From an uncultured Bacilli bacterium (lineage in GTDB: Bacteria; Bacillota_I; Bacilli_A; RF39; UBA660): DNA of 15,010 nucleotides. The stretch is taken from the NCBI GenBank assembly GCA_934119965.1, contig CAKOTA010000027.1, positions 1 through 15,010 on the forward strand. Reading direction: 5' to 3'. A program made the translations under genes and the position numbers. A model generated the notes under the pieces. It ran no database searches, was not told the origin of the DNA, and was given only the letters and a program-made list of their open reading frames with translations. This document shows positions 1-6,558 of the stretch, in pieces (position 1 is the first letter of the stretch; each line of letters opens with the position of its first letter).

Positions 1-8
1 AAGAATTA

Positions 9-183
9 TTATATTTCTTTTTCTTTTAACCTTTTAATTAGTTTTTTATTAATTAGTTTTATAAAATTACACAATTGTTTTGTTATCTGCTTCTTCAGAC
101 AAAATCCATTTTACACATTTTGATTCATCTCCTTTATATATTGACGGTATTTTATCATCAATTTCTATAATATGTTAAAACAT
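9..183 (-). pseudogene. Possible decayed coding remnant
   Basis: Reading the minus strand, 172 down to 67 gives a protein-like stretch (DDKIPSIYKGDES, then CVKW and SEEADNKTIV) bounded by TAA stops at both ends. A +1 frame change near its end continues into a lysine-rich helix-like tail (INKKLIKRLKEKE) that stops at 9-11. A GGAG-like purine run lies inside it but no intact start leads into it. The composition and the way the two frames continue each other suggest the tail of a gene broken by a stop and a frameshift. The pattern faintly recalls the C-terminus of a NUDIX hydrolase, but this is a weak impression and I do not assign a function. Confidence 0.28.
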
Positions 184-345
184 ATTTTTCACTTTTTATG
201 TAATCATTTTACAATTGCGGATATCTTCGACAACCGCTCCATTGATGGAATATGTTCGATCTATTTAGTTTGAACTTAATATATAGAAATCAGTCAAATA
301 AGTAAATATTTTACTTATTTATCAACAGTCTGAAAAGACTATAAA
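184..345. other. Intergenic region, no gene seen
   Basis: No credible gene is present here; only very short frames occur, for example a 12-codon one starting near 246 on the minus strand. It holds a small inverted repeat (TCCAT-TG-ATGGA at 238-249), a locally GC-richer patch at about 216-250, and the two hairpins listed separately at 296-320 and 327-355. Confidence 0.5.
296..320. repeat. Perfect 11-bp inverted repeat
   Basis: AAATAAGTAAA at 296-306 and its exact reverse complement at 310-320 are separated by only three bases (TAT). There is no T-run next to the stem beyond the stem itself, so it is not a classical terminator. It lies just downstream of the terminator-like hairpin of the HAD pseudogene and may act as a second hairpin for that transcript. 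The core CAAATAAGTAA (295-305) recurs at 4143-4153, again as one arm of an inverted repeat. Confidence 0.6.
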
Positions 346-355
346 TTAGTCTTTT
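327..355 (-). terminator. Terminator-like hairpins at the end of the HAD pseudogene
   Basis: AAAAGACTA (333-341) pairs with TAGTCTTTT (347-355) around a five-base loop, and the TAA stop of the gene (346-348) sits at the loop/stem boundary. On the minus strand the descending arm ends in only four Ts followed by CAG. An overlapping alternative hairpin (AGTCT 327-331 with AGACT 336-340) competes for the same bases. It is probably the end of the 2451-to-346 transcript, although the U-tract is weak. Confidence 0.5.
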
Positions 356-927
356 ATATAATAATTTTCAAGATATTCATATACCTCATTCCAACTATTA
401 ACTCTTATAATATTATTTCCATTACACATTTGATTTTGAACTTCACTAAAAACAATTACTGGTATCATTTTTGATATTGAATTAATATTTTGTGGTTCAT
501 CATCAATCATAACGTCTATTTTATTCTTTTTACAAAAATTATATTTATTATCACAACTAACAATTAATTCGTCATATAGAATATTATTTTCATCTAAATA
601 CTTTTTAGTCATTTTATATGGCTTTTTAAAATAAGGCCTTTTTCTAGCTATTATAATATATATATAATTTTTTTCATCTTTTAGTTTTTTTATTATTTCT
701 TTTGCTTGTGGTTTTATTTTTGCCTTCAAAACAACTTACTCTAAGTATTTATTACAAAAATCCATTTCTTCTTCTATTGTCCAATCAAAAAGATTAAAAG
801 TTGCAAATCCATATGGATTTATTTTTAAATTTCTCTTTACTACATTATTATTATATTCTTCACAATATTTTTTTAATAAAGGCAAAGTATCAGTTATTGT
901 ATTATCTATATCTATGCCTATTTTCAT
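346..927 (-). pseudogene. HAD-type 5'(3')-deoxyribonucleotidase (YqfW-like), interrupted by one in-frame stop
   Basis: The ATG at 925-927 follows a GAGGTG ribosome site and opens with IGIDIDNTITD, the HAD motif I (DxDxT) with the nucleophile aspartate. After about 63 codons a single TAA (736-738) breaks the frame. The same frame resumes directly (VVLKAKIKPQAKE) and runs to 346, giving 192 codons in total, the usual length for this putative nucleotidase family (B. subtilis YqfW, about 190 residues). The downstream half keeps motif IV (DVMIDDEPQN). The family's IITAR segment (motif II Thr) reads IIIAR here, so a second key residue seems lost. A TTG at 727-729 could in principle restart the distal part, but that part lacks the nucleophile. 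I infer an inactivated or decaying gene; a sequencing error at 736-738 or readthrough remains possible. It is last in the run from YgjV. Confidence 0.8.
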
Positions 928-971
928 TTTACACCTCAAAATCCTATTAAAATCATTCTATCATAAATTAA

Positions 972-1520
972 CTATTTTCTTAATACTTTTTTATCACTCC
1001 AAAATTGATTTATATGTTGAGTAAGTGCCATAATAAATGCCTCTCTTGTCATATCAATTCTGCTAATTACTTCTTTAGTTAAAAAACTTATTCCACCTTT
1101 GCCACTTCTTAAGTCACATTGTTTAAATATATCATCCATAACTTGCCCAAGATTAGTTGTAATTATTTCATCAACATACTTATCTGGAACAGGAAATGCT
1201 GGACTAGTTCCCCAACTTTCATATCCGTTTTTATCTTTTATTACCGCAATATTTATAATTACCCATTTGCCTAATAAATTAGTTATTCCTGATTCTATAC
1301 CTAAAAAATATTCTGCATCTATATTATTTTTTTTAGCATAATTTTTTAAATTATCTACACGGTTTCTAGCTCCTTCATAAATTTCATTATTTACTGGTTC
1401 TTCACTTACGTTTGATGGAACAGAAATACCTTCAATATCAAAATTATTAAAATAATTTTCAAATGCTTCTTTAGCGCCTTGTATTTTCCCGGGATTCCCT
1501 GTACCTATTAGAATTTTCAT
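972..1520 (-). CDS. yjjX: Inosine/xanthosine triphosphatase, YjjX/DUF84 family
   Basis: The 182-residue protein resembles the YjjX (DUF84) non-canonical purine NTP phosphatases, which hydrolyse ITP/XTP to remove damaged nucleotides from the pool. Visible landmarks are the N-terminal TGNPGK (7-12), EGARNRVDN (49-57), GIESGI (74-79), a proline-containing substrate segment around 107-112, LGQVMDD (124-130) and KGGISFLT (141-148), in the family's order. The length fits. The ATG at 1518-1520 has a good AGGTG site about seven bases upstream. It lies 69 bp after the DUF4186 gene and 44 bp before the broken HAD nucleotidase, so two nucleotide-salvage or house-cleaning functions sit together. A palindrome-like ATACTA-TCT-TAGTAT lies upstream at about 1551-1565, but I do not assign it a role. 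Confidence 0.85.
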   Translation of the reverse strand: MKILIGTGNPGKIQGAKEAFENYFNNFDIEGISVPSNVSEEPVNNEIYEGARNRVDNLKNYAKKNNIDAEYFLGIESGITNLLGKWVIINIAVIKDKNGYESWGTSPAFPVPDKYVDEIITTNLGQVMDDIFKQCDLRSGKGGISFLTKEVISRIDMTREAFIMALTQHINQFWSDKKVLRK

Positions 1521-1589
1521 TATTTCACCTCTTAATAAAATTCAAGCTTTAATACTATCTTAGTATACATTAAAACATAATTTTTTACA

Positions 1590-1952
1590 CTATTTTTTTA
1601 CTTCTCTTTGAATCCATAACATTATTACATTTACAATATAATCAATTTCTTCGTTGGAAAGTTTATGTCCTTTTTTTATATGATGAATTTTTTCTAAACA
1701 ACCTCTGCAACAACACCCAGTAGCATGTTGGGCTATAAAAACCGGATGTACTTGTTTCATAGGTGTTTGTTTACCATCATTATTTGGATTTTCTGGTGCT
1801 ACTCTTTTTTTTATTAAATCAGTTGCATCCAATTTAATTTTATTTAATCCTTTTTCCATTACATAATCCTTCATTTTAGAGTTTAAATGGAATGAGGCTC
1901 TAAATTTAGATCTTGCTAAAGAATCTAATAATTGTTCAATATTATTTTTCAT
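1590..1952 (-). CDS. DUF4186 family protein
   Basis: This 120-residue protein matches the DUF4186 pattern as I recall it: LARSKFRASF near the N-terminus, KKRVAPENPNNDGKQTPM (48-65), HPVFIAQHATGC (69-80), the cysteine cluster CCCRGC (80-85) and a C-terminal helix EIDYIVNVIMLWI. The conserved histidines (69, 76) and cysteines suggest metal binding, but the family has no established biochemical role that I can name, so function stays unknown. It starts one base after the stop of the YgjV-like gene (TAA-T-ATG on the minus strand), which implies translational coupling. The full domain is present and nothing looks truncated. Confidence 0.85.
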   Translation of the reverse strand: MKNNIEQLLDSLARSKFRASFHLNSKMKDYVMEKGLNKIKLDATDLIKKRVAPENPNNDGKQTPMKQVHPVFIAQHATGCCCRGCLEKIHHIKKGHKLSNEEIDYIVNVIMLWIQREVKK

Positions 1953-1953
1953 A

Positions 1954-2451
1954 TTATTTCTTATATCTCACTAATGAAATAATAGCAGAGATAATTTCTA
2001 ATATATTACCAATTATTATAATATAAGCACCAACTTTAAAATTAAAATATATCCATAAGAAGCCACATAATAACATTGTTATTCTCATATATTTTGGATT
2101 CTTAAAATATGAAGATACAAAATACAATAAATTTATGATTAGTGGCATCAAAGAATAAAAACCATCATATGTAACAATTGAAGCTATAATTAAAGAACTT
2201 ACAAATATTATTAATAATATTATAGGGATTTCTTTCTTCTTTTTTTCATACTCATAAAATACTATATCTTTTGTTTGTTCAATTAATTCAATAGCACATC
2301 CACTATATGATCCTAATATCAAATAAGCTATGAAGTAGCACATAGCTGCAAAAGTTTGAATTAATAATATATCTTTTTTATCTTTAAATTGAATACTTAT
2401 TACAAATAAAAAAATTGATAATATCGATACTATATAATATATAATCATCAT
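1954..2451 (-). CDS. YgjV-like multi-pass membrane protein
   Basis: This is a 165-residue, strongly hydrophobic protein with about five or six predicted membrane segments (roughly 3-20, 30-50, 74-94, 98-117, 121-138, 141-160). A charged cytoplasmic stretch follows the second segment (EYEKKKKE), and the C-terminus is RYKK. Size and layout resemble the YgjV inner-membrane family, which has no well-defined function; a distant PnuC-like transporter is an alternative. Two adjacent ATG codons (2449-2451 and 2446-2448) follow an AAGGAG site at 2459-2464. It heads a transcript that continues into DUF4186, YjjX and the broken nucleotidase, and is preceded by an extended -10 promoter. Confidence 0.6.
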   Translation of the reverse strand: MMIIYYIVSILSIFLFVISIQFKDKKDILLIQTFAAMCYFIAYLILGSYSGCAIELIEQTKDIVFYEYEKKKKEIPIILLIIFVSSLIIASIVTYDGFYSLMPLIINLLYFVSSYFKNPKYMRITMLLCGFLWIYFNFKVGAYIIIIGNILEIISAIISLVRYKK

Positions 2452-2471
2452 ATAACCTACTCCTTGTATTA

Positions 2472-2480
2472 ATTATAGCA
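2472..2480 (-). promoter_or_regulatory. Extended -10 promoter for the YgjV-DUF4186-yjjX transcript
   Basis: On the minus strand the bases read TGCTATAAT, a perfect extended -10 element (TATAAT at 2472-2477, TG at 2479-2480). No convincing -35 exists 16-18 bp upstream, where there is only a T-run belonging to the DUF4097 terminator. The start point would fall near 2465, giving a leader of about 14 bases that begins at the AAGGAG ribosome site. Confidence 0.65.
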
Positions 2481-2492
2481 TTAAAAAACAAT

Positions 2493-2517
2493 AAAAAAAA
2501 AGATGAATTATCATCTT
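2493..2517 (-). terminator. Intrinsic terminator of the LiaF-like/DUF4097 operon
   Basis: On the minus strand AAGATGA and TCATCTT (2511-2517 and 2500-2506) form a seven-pair stem with a TAAT loop, followed by an uninterrupted T-run down to 2493. The TGA stop of the DUF4097 gene (2511-2513) lies inside the ascending arm, so translation to the stop overlaps the hairpin. Confidence 0.88.
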
Positions 2518-3311
2518 CCAATAGTTGTAATGTCAATATTTCCAATACCGCCATCAATATTTATTTCATTAGAACCACTACCATAAGTTCCTTCACTTAA
2601 ATCTTCACCATTTAAGCTAATAGATCCTAACCCTTTACTAATATCAATATAATAGTCATCTATTTTATTCAATAAATCAATTTTTAGATTTCCAACTCCG
2701 GCATCTATTTTACTATTACCAGTTAATTTAGAATTAATTGAAACTTTTCCAACACCCATATCTAAGTCTAAATTATTAATTGATCCGTTTAAAATATCTA
2801 GCTTTCCGGCACCTGTATCCAATTTTAATTTATCAGTAGCATTAAGAACATTAATAATAACTTTTCCAGCTCCTAAATTAATATCGGCTTTTTTAGAATT
2901 TATTTGATCTATATCTATTTTTCCAGCTCCAGCATCCAGTCTAAAAGCATCAAATTCCATATTTTCAGGTATTGTAATTATTAATTTATTATTATTTTTA
3001 CTCCAACTACTATGTTTTCTTTCTTTAATAATTAATTTGTTGTTATTTTGTTTACAATTGATATATTTATTATTTGATTCTGCTAATAACTTGTCACCTT
3101 TTTTTATAACTAAATCTACAGCTTTAACATCAATATCTAAATAGGCTACATTTGCATCATCAGAATTAAATATTGATTCTATTTCTCTATTCTTTTCTTT
3201 TTTTATAGTGAATGTATTTATAAATCCAAATATTGAACTAAAAATACTAAATATAATTAAAAAAGCTAAGGCTATTGCAAAATATTTAATTATTCTTTGA
3301 GATTGTGTCAT
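2511..3311 (-). CDS. DUF4097 family beta-strand repeat protein, membrane-anchored (LiaG-like)
   Basis: The 266-residue protein has a short basic N-terminus, one membrane segment (about 9-31), then an extracellular-type repeat region. From residue 125 on, the motif GxGxxxI recurs about seven times (AGAGKIDI 127-134, LGAGKVII, TGAGKLDI, MGVGKVSI, AGVGNLKI, GLGSISL, GGIGNIDI 254-261). This is the pattern of the DUF4097 beta-helix family that includes LiaG of Bacillus. The role is not established; LiaG-like proteins are associated with envelope-stress operons. Its ATG overlaps the TGA of the LiaF-like gene (ATGA), so the two are translationally coupled. No LiaS/LiaR kinase-regulator pair is present in the window. 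The stop codon is embedded in the terminator hairpin. Confidence 0.85.
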   Translation of the reverse strand: MTQSQRIIKYFAIALAFLIIFSIFSSIFGFINTFTIKKEKNREIESIFNSDDANVAYLDIDVKAVDLVIKKGDKLLAESNNKYINCKQNNNKLIIKERKHSSWSKNNNKLIITIPENMEFDAFRLDAGAGKIDIDQINSKKADINLGAGKVIINVLNATDKLKLDTGAGKLDILNGSINNLDLDMGVGKVSINSKLTGNSKIDAGVGNLKIDLLNKIDDYYIDISKGLGSISLNGEDLSEGTYGSGSNEINIDGGIGNIDITTIGR

Positions 3312-3970
3312 TTTATTTCAACTCCTCCGAATAAACAAAAGCAATTTACATAGATAGTATAGCCATCCTTATTTTCATTCTTATTAGTAACTCCACCAAA
3401 TATTGGAGTTGATTTTACTTTAACTTTCACATCTGTTGGAACATTAATTGTAATTCCACCAAATACTGATGTTGCATTTATAACAACATCTTCTTTTATT
3501 TTGGCATTACTTAAATCTAATTTAAGTCCACCAAATACTGATGTTAAATCACATCCCTTAAATTCATCATCAATATTAACTGTTTGACCACTAAAAGTAG
3601 AACAATACTCTGTTTCATCTTTTCTTTTTTCATTCAATCTATCAATTTCTTTTGACATTTCTCTACTTATTGTATCCTTAAATATAAATGATAAACCAAT
3701 AATAACTAAAATTACTGGGAAAATTAACTTTCCAATTATTTCAAATTCTAAAATATCTAAGCAGCCTAATAATAAAGCAATACCTACTAGTAATCCAATT
3801 AGATTTCCTGTTTTTTCTCTTTCTGTAATTAAACCAATGAAACATGGGACAATTATAAATAAAGTCCACCATCCATCAAAGAAAATATCAATATCTGTTA
3901 TTTCTAATGCATTTAATCCAAAAATAAGACCTAAAATAATTAATACTATACCCCATATTTTATTTTTCAT
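3308..3970 (-). CDS. LiaF-like membrane protein
   Basis: The 220-residue protein has four predicted membrane segments near the N-terminus (about 5-22, 34-50, 55-72, 79-97), a charged linker (100-120), and a soluble C-terminal domain in which the triplet FGG recurs at 146-148, 170-172, 191-193 and 214-216. Four TM helices plus a repeated FGG beta-domain is the layout of LiaF/YvqF, the negative regulator of the LiaRS cell-envelope stress system, and of related toastrack-domain proteins. Family membership is clear from this layout; the regulatory role is inferred. It is first in a two-gene operon with the DUF4097 protein, has its own promoter, and starts at an ATG behind GAAGGAGTGATG. The cognate two-component system, if any, must lie elsewhere. 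Confidence 0.85.
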   Translation of the reverse strand: MKNKIWGIVLIILGLIFGLNALEITDIDIFFDGWWTLFIIVPCFIGLITEREKTGNLIGLLVGIALLLGCLDILEFEIIGKLIFPVILVIIGLSFIFKDTISREMSKEIDRLNEKRKDETEYCSTFSGQTVNIDDEFKGCDLTSVFGGLKLDLSNAKIKEDVVINATSVFGGITINVPTDVKVKVKSTPIFGGVTNKNENKDGYTIYVNCFCLFGGVEIK

Positions 3971-3991
3971 AACATCACTCCTTCTAGGATA

Positions 3992-4020
3992 ATTGTATAA
4001 TAATACCTCTTATTTGTAAA
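3992..4020 (-). promoter_or_regulatory. Sigma-A-type promoter of the LiaF-like operon
   Basis: On the minus strand TTTACA (4015-4020), a 17-bp spacer and TACAAT (3992-3997) form a good vegetative promoter. The start point would be near 3985, leaving a leader of about 15 bases that carries GAAGGAG directly before the ATG at 3970. Confidence 0.75.
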
Positions 4021-4030
4021 GAAAAATATT

Positions 4031-4053
4031 TATAATTAATATTATTAATTATA
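4031..4053. repeat. Perfect 23-bp AT-only palindrome
   Basis: TATAATTAATA (4031-4041) and its reverse complement (4043-4053) flank a single central T. It lies 10 bp upstream of the -35 box of the LiaF-like promoter, where an activator or repressor site or an UP-like element could sit. In such AT-rich DNA chance palindromes are frequent, so the regulatory reading is tentative. Confidence 0.45.
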
Positions 4054-4144
4054 TGTTTTTTCTAATAAAATTAATTTTTCAATATAACTATTATTATTTA
4101 ATTTTTTTCTTTTTTAACAAGCCCCGAATTTTGATATTTGGCCA

Positions 4145-4195
4145 AATAAGTAAGTAATATATAATCTACATTTCCTATTTTCTTTATTACTTATT
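4145..4195. repeat. Inverted repeat AATAAGTAA ... TTACTTATT
   Basis: A nine-base arm at 4145-4153 is perfectly complementary to 4187-4195 with a 33-base interval. The left arm with its flank (CAAATAAGTAA, 4143-4153) is identical to 295-305, which is also an inverted-repeat arm. It could be a dispersed regulatory or mobile remnant, or coincidence. Confidence 0.4.
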
Positions 4196-4286
4196 GTTAA
4201 CAACATTAATTTCATTTTTCACTAAATTCTTTGACATAATTTTTCTCATCAAATATTTCATATATTAGCACCTAAAAAGTATTGTC

Positions 4287-4311
4287 AAAAAAATCTATAC
4301 TTTCGTATAGA
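4287..4311 (-). terminator. Intrinsic terminator of the ytxH operon
   Basis: On the minus strand TCTATAC and GTATAGA close a GAAA (GNRA) tetraloop, and seven Ts follow (4293-4287). The hairpin starts immediately after the TAG stop of the YtxH-like gene (4312-4314) with no spacer. Confidence 0.9.
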
Positions 4312-4716
4312 CTATTTTTCATTTTCTAGTTTTTCCAAAATTTCTTTAGTAACATCAATTGCTTTGTTTCTAGCAGCTGCTGCAGCTTTTTCTAACACTG
4401 GAGTTCCTTTTTCTACAGCGTAATCAACTAATTCTTCAGCCATATCTCTAATTTGACTAGCTTTCTTTTTAGCAATTTTTAAAACTTTTTCTTTATCTAA
4501 ATCTGCTAGTTCAGCTTTAATATTTTCTATTTTTTCATCAATAGTTTCTTTTACTTCATCAATATCAATATCTTTAGCCTTTAATTTTAATTCTTCAAAT
4601 TTATTCATTAAATCTTTTCTTGTTTCAGAACCTTTCTTAGGAGCAAATAAAACTCCAAGTCCAGCACCAATAGCAACTCCTGCAAATAATTTACCTAATC
4701 CTTTTTTCTTACTCAT
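4312..4716 (-). CDS. ytxH: YtxH domain-containing protein
   Basis: The 134-residue protein starts with a short basic tip, then one glycine-zipper membrane helix ending in the family signature (VAIGAGLGVLFAPKKGSETR, about 14-33). This is followed by a long lysine- and glutamate-rich helical region to the end with likely coiled-coil character. YtxH of B. subtilis is a small general-stress membrane protein of unknown biochemical role; the family match is clear and the function is not. The ATG overlaps the end of the YtxG-like gene by eight bases and is served by a strong AAAGGAGG inside that gene. It is last in a four-gene operon and is followed directly by a terminator. Confidence 0.9.
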   Translation of the reverse strand: MSKKKGLGKLFAGVAIGAGLGVLFAPKKGSETRKDLMNKFEELKLKAKDIDIDEVKETIDEKIENIKAELADLDKEKVLKIAKKKASQIRDMAEELVDYAVEKGTPVLEKAAAAARNKAIDVTKEILEKLENEK

Positions 4717-4990
4717 CTTCCTTTTCCTCCTTTTTTCTTTTTCTAGTAATTAAAGTAGTAATTCCACTAATAATTGAACTAATAACTTTATCACCAATAG
4801 AAGATATAGTATCAGTTGTACTATCTATGATATCAAATAACCCATTAAGCTTACTTGATTTATCATTATAGTCGTCAATTGCCTTATCAACTTTATTTAA
4901 TGTAATCATTATTTTAATAACCAAAATAATAAGTACTACTAATAATATGCTTCCTAATATGTATAATATGATAGGAAAAACTTCATTCAT
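4709..4990 (-). CDS. YtxG/DUF948-like small membrane protein
   Basis: The 93-residue protein has a single long N-terminal membrane helix (about 5-29, ending VLIILVIKIMI), an amphipathic helical region (30-78), and a highly charged lysine/glutamate tail. In Bacillus the DUF948 protein YtxG is encoded directly before YtxH. The same order and the overlap with the YtxH gene here support the assignment, although the sequence itself is too short and low in complexity to be decisive. Its ATG overlaps the TAA of the upstream acidic protein (TAATG), implying coupled translation. It probably sits in the cytoplasmic membrane together with YtxH. Confidence 0.7.
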   Translation of the reverse strand: MNEVFPIILYILGSILLVVLIILVIKIMITLNKVDKAIDDYNDKSSKLNGLFDIIDSTTDTISSIGDKVISSIISGITTLITRKRKKEEKEDE

Positions 4991-5934
4991 TATTCATCAT
5001 CCTTTTTTTCATACATTGAATCAATTAAATCAAATAATTCACTTTCATTTAATTCATCATCAGATTTTTTTTCTTCTATTTCAAAATCTAATTCTTCTGG
5101 TTCTTCTTCATTATCCTCTATGAAATCATTTAATTCATCCAATTTTCTTCTTTGAGTTTCTAATTGTTTCGATAATTCTAAAGTTTCATCATCTAAATCA
5201 TCATCATTTACTATTATGTCATCTTTTTTAGTAGATAATTCATCTAATATCTCATCTTTTTTATTATCTAATTCATCAAGAATTTCTACTTTCTTATTAT
5301 CTAATTCATCAAATAAATCATCGATATTACCATCTTTATTATCATTTACCTTTTTTTCTAATTTATCCAATTCTTCGTATTTTTCCAATTCTTGGAATAT
5401 ATCAATATCATTAACAATTGGTTCTTCTTTTTTCTCGAATTGAATATTACCTAATAATTCATCCTTAATATCATCTTCTACTGTTCCATAAGCTTTATTT
5501 CTGATATCGTCTACTGACAATTTTTTATTATCATAAGAATATGAACGAGTAACTTTCTTAGTTACAACTTCATCCTTTGAATAATTTTTATCTAGAACAC
5601 CATAAACGGGAGAAATAATTGGTGAAGGTTTAAATGGCTTCTTCTCTTCCACAACTTGAGTAAAAGCAGCTCCACGATATGGTTTTGGTTCTTCTTTTTT
5701 TTCAGGCTTTGGTTCTTCTTTTTTAGGTTTTGGTTTTTCTAAATCTTTGAAATCCTCATCTGAAAAGAACACAAATTTTTCTTCTTTCTTTTCTTCTTTT
5801 TCTTCTACTATTTCAGGTTCTCTCTCAACTCTAGTAGGAGGTGCTACCTCAACATGTCTTACTTCTTTTTTTACTACTGGTTCTTCTTCTACTTCTTCTG
5901 TAAATAGATTTTTAACTTTATCAAATAGTTTCAT
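4990..5934 (-). CDS. Acidic, largely disordered cytoplasmic protein of unknown function
   Basis: I start this 314-residue protein at the ATG at 5932-5934, which follows AGAGGTGA. An in-frame upstream start would give ten extra residues but overlaps the lipoprotein gene. It opens with a short amphipathic helix (MKLFDKVKNLF) that could bind membrane or a partner. Acidic and Lys/Pro/Glu-rich low-complexity sequence follows (14-98, with PKPKKEEPKPEKKEEPKP). Next is an ordered-looking hydrophobic/proline patch (PFKPSPIISPVYGVLDKNY, 100-118), and then a long acidic helical tail with three tandem 11-residue repeats (209-241). No enzyme motif is seen. Its position between a lipoprotein and the YtxG/YtxH pair suggests an envelope or cell-division-related scaffold. 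The amphipathic tip recalls SepF, but no SepF domain is present. It is a real gene by its coupling and ribosome site; function unknown. Confidence 0.75.
   Translation of the reverse strand: MKLFDKVKNLFTEEVEEEPVVKKEVRHVEVAPPTRVEREPEIVEEKEEKKEEKFVFFSDEDFKDLEKPKPKKEEPKPEKKEEPKPYRGAAFTQVVEEKKPFKPSPIISPVYGVLDKNYSKDEVVTKKVTRSYSYDNKKLSVDDIRNKAYGTVEDDIKDELLGNIQFEKKEEPIVNDIDIFQELEKYEELDKLEKKVNDNKDGNIDDLFDELDNKKVEILDELDNKKDEILDELSTKKDDIIVNDDDLDDETLELSKQLETQRRKLDELNDFIEDNEEEPEELDFEIEEKKSDDELNESELFDLIDSMYEKKDDE
5212..5310 (-). repeat. Three tandem 33-bp repeats inside the disordered-protein gene
   Basis: Units at 5278-5310, 5245-5277 and 5212-5244 encode DELDNKKVEIL, DELDNKKDEIL and DELSTKKDDII. The first two differ at few bases and the third has diverged. 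The period is 11 residues, which suits an extended or right-handed coiled coil. Copy number could change by slippage without breaking the frame. Confidence 0.85.
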
Positions 5935-5944
5935 ATATTCACCT

Positions 5945-6538
5945 CTAATTTTCTTCCTCATCAACTAAGAAATTGTTGTTTTCATTTTTTTTACTAAAGA
6001 CATCATATTGTTCTTCTTTATTTACAAAATAATCATTATCTAACATTAGTCCAACTATATTATCATTAAACTTTACAGTAGATAAAATATAACTTGCGTT
6101 CAATACTACTTCTTCTATTTTATCTTTACTTACTTTTGCTTCTATTTTAGCATAGTTATAAACAAATACGATATAATAATCATTTTCTTCTTTTGTAATT
6201 TCTAAATAACCATCTTTCGCTCCAGTTATTTTTTTAGAATAATATAATTCTTTGTTTTCTTTATATTCTGTTTTTGTTTTATAATAATAACTTACAGCAT
6301 CAACATATAAATAGTAATAAACTCCATTTGAATATAATTTATCATTTAATTCAGTTGTATCAATGTAAGAAACACCTCTAGGAATATAATATTTATAACC
6401 TTTTCCAACTCTATTAAAAATATTGTTTTCTTTAGATAAAATTACATTTGTAATGTTATCGATACTTTTTGTATCTATTCTTACTACTGTACATCCTGTA
6501 AGTAATAATATCATAAATAGAATAGCTAATTTTTTCAT
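5945..6538 (-). CDS. Predicted lipoprotein of unknown function
   Basis: The 197-residue protein starts with a clear lipoprotein signal: MKK, a hydrophobic stretch (LAILFMILLL) and the lipobox LTGC with the lipidated cysteine at residue 16. The mature part is rich in Tyr, Lys and Asn and alternates short strand-like segments (for example YYYLYVDAVSYYYKTK, 73-88). The C-terminus is acidic (VDEEEN). I recognise no family. It would be anchored to the outer face of the membrane. It is first in the operon with the disordered protein (10 bp gap to the chosen start) and the YtxG/YtxH pair, and has its own extended -10 promoter. The ATG at 6536-6538 follows GGTGAT only two bases away, which is close, but the signal peptide makes this start convincing. 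Confidence 0.8.
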   Translation of the reverse strand: MKKLAILFMILLLTGCTVVRIDTKSIDNITNVILSKENNIFNRVGKGYKYYIPRGVSYIDTTELNDKLYSNGVYYYLYVDAVSYYYKTKTEYKENKELYYSKKITGAKDGYLEITKEENDYYIVFVYNYAKIEAKVSKDKIEEVVLNASYILSTVKFNDNIVGLMLDNDYFVNKEEQYDVFSKKNENNNFLVDEEEN

Positions 6539-6558
6539 ATATCACCACTCTTATTCTA

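Larger units (their letters stand above)
4021..4286. other. Intergenic region, no gene seen
   Basis: There is no supported gene in this stretch between the LiaF-like promoter and the ytxH terminator. It holds the 23-bp palindrome at 4031-4053, the AATAAGTAA/TTACTTATT inverted repeat at 4145-4195, and an isolated GC patch (AAGCCCCG near 4118-4126). A 33-codon frame on the minus strand (4114-4215) has no good ribosome site and I do not call it. Confidence 0.5.

Noticed and set aside
736..738. Programmed stop-codon readthrough (TAA) in the nucleotidase
   Set aside because: No stimulatory structure seen after the stop, and the motif II threonine is also lost, so decay is the simpler reading.
1551..1565. 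ATACTA-TCT-TAGTAT dyad upstream of yjjX as an operator
   Set aside because: Only six bases per arm in AT-rich DNA and no clearly placed promoter; chance is a sufficient explanation.
4114..4215. 33-codon minus-strand frame containing YITYLFGQISKFGAC
   Set aside because: No good ribosome site, overlaps the AATAAGTAA inverted repeat, and no family recognised; too short to support.
5935..5964. Upstream ATG start for the acidic disordered protein
   Set aside because: The AGAGGTGA site lies between this codon and the ATG at 5932-5934, and the extra residues overlap the lipoprotein gene.
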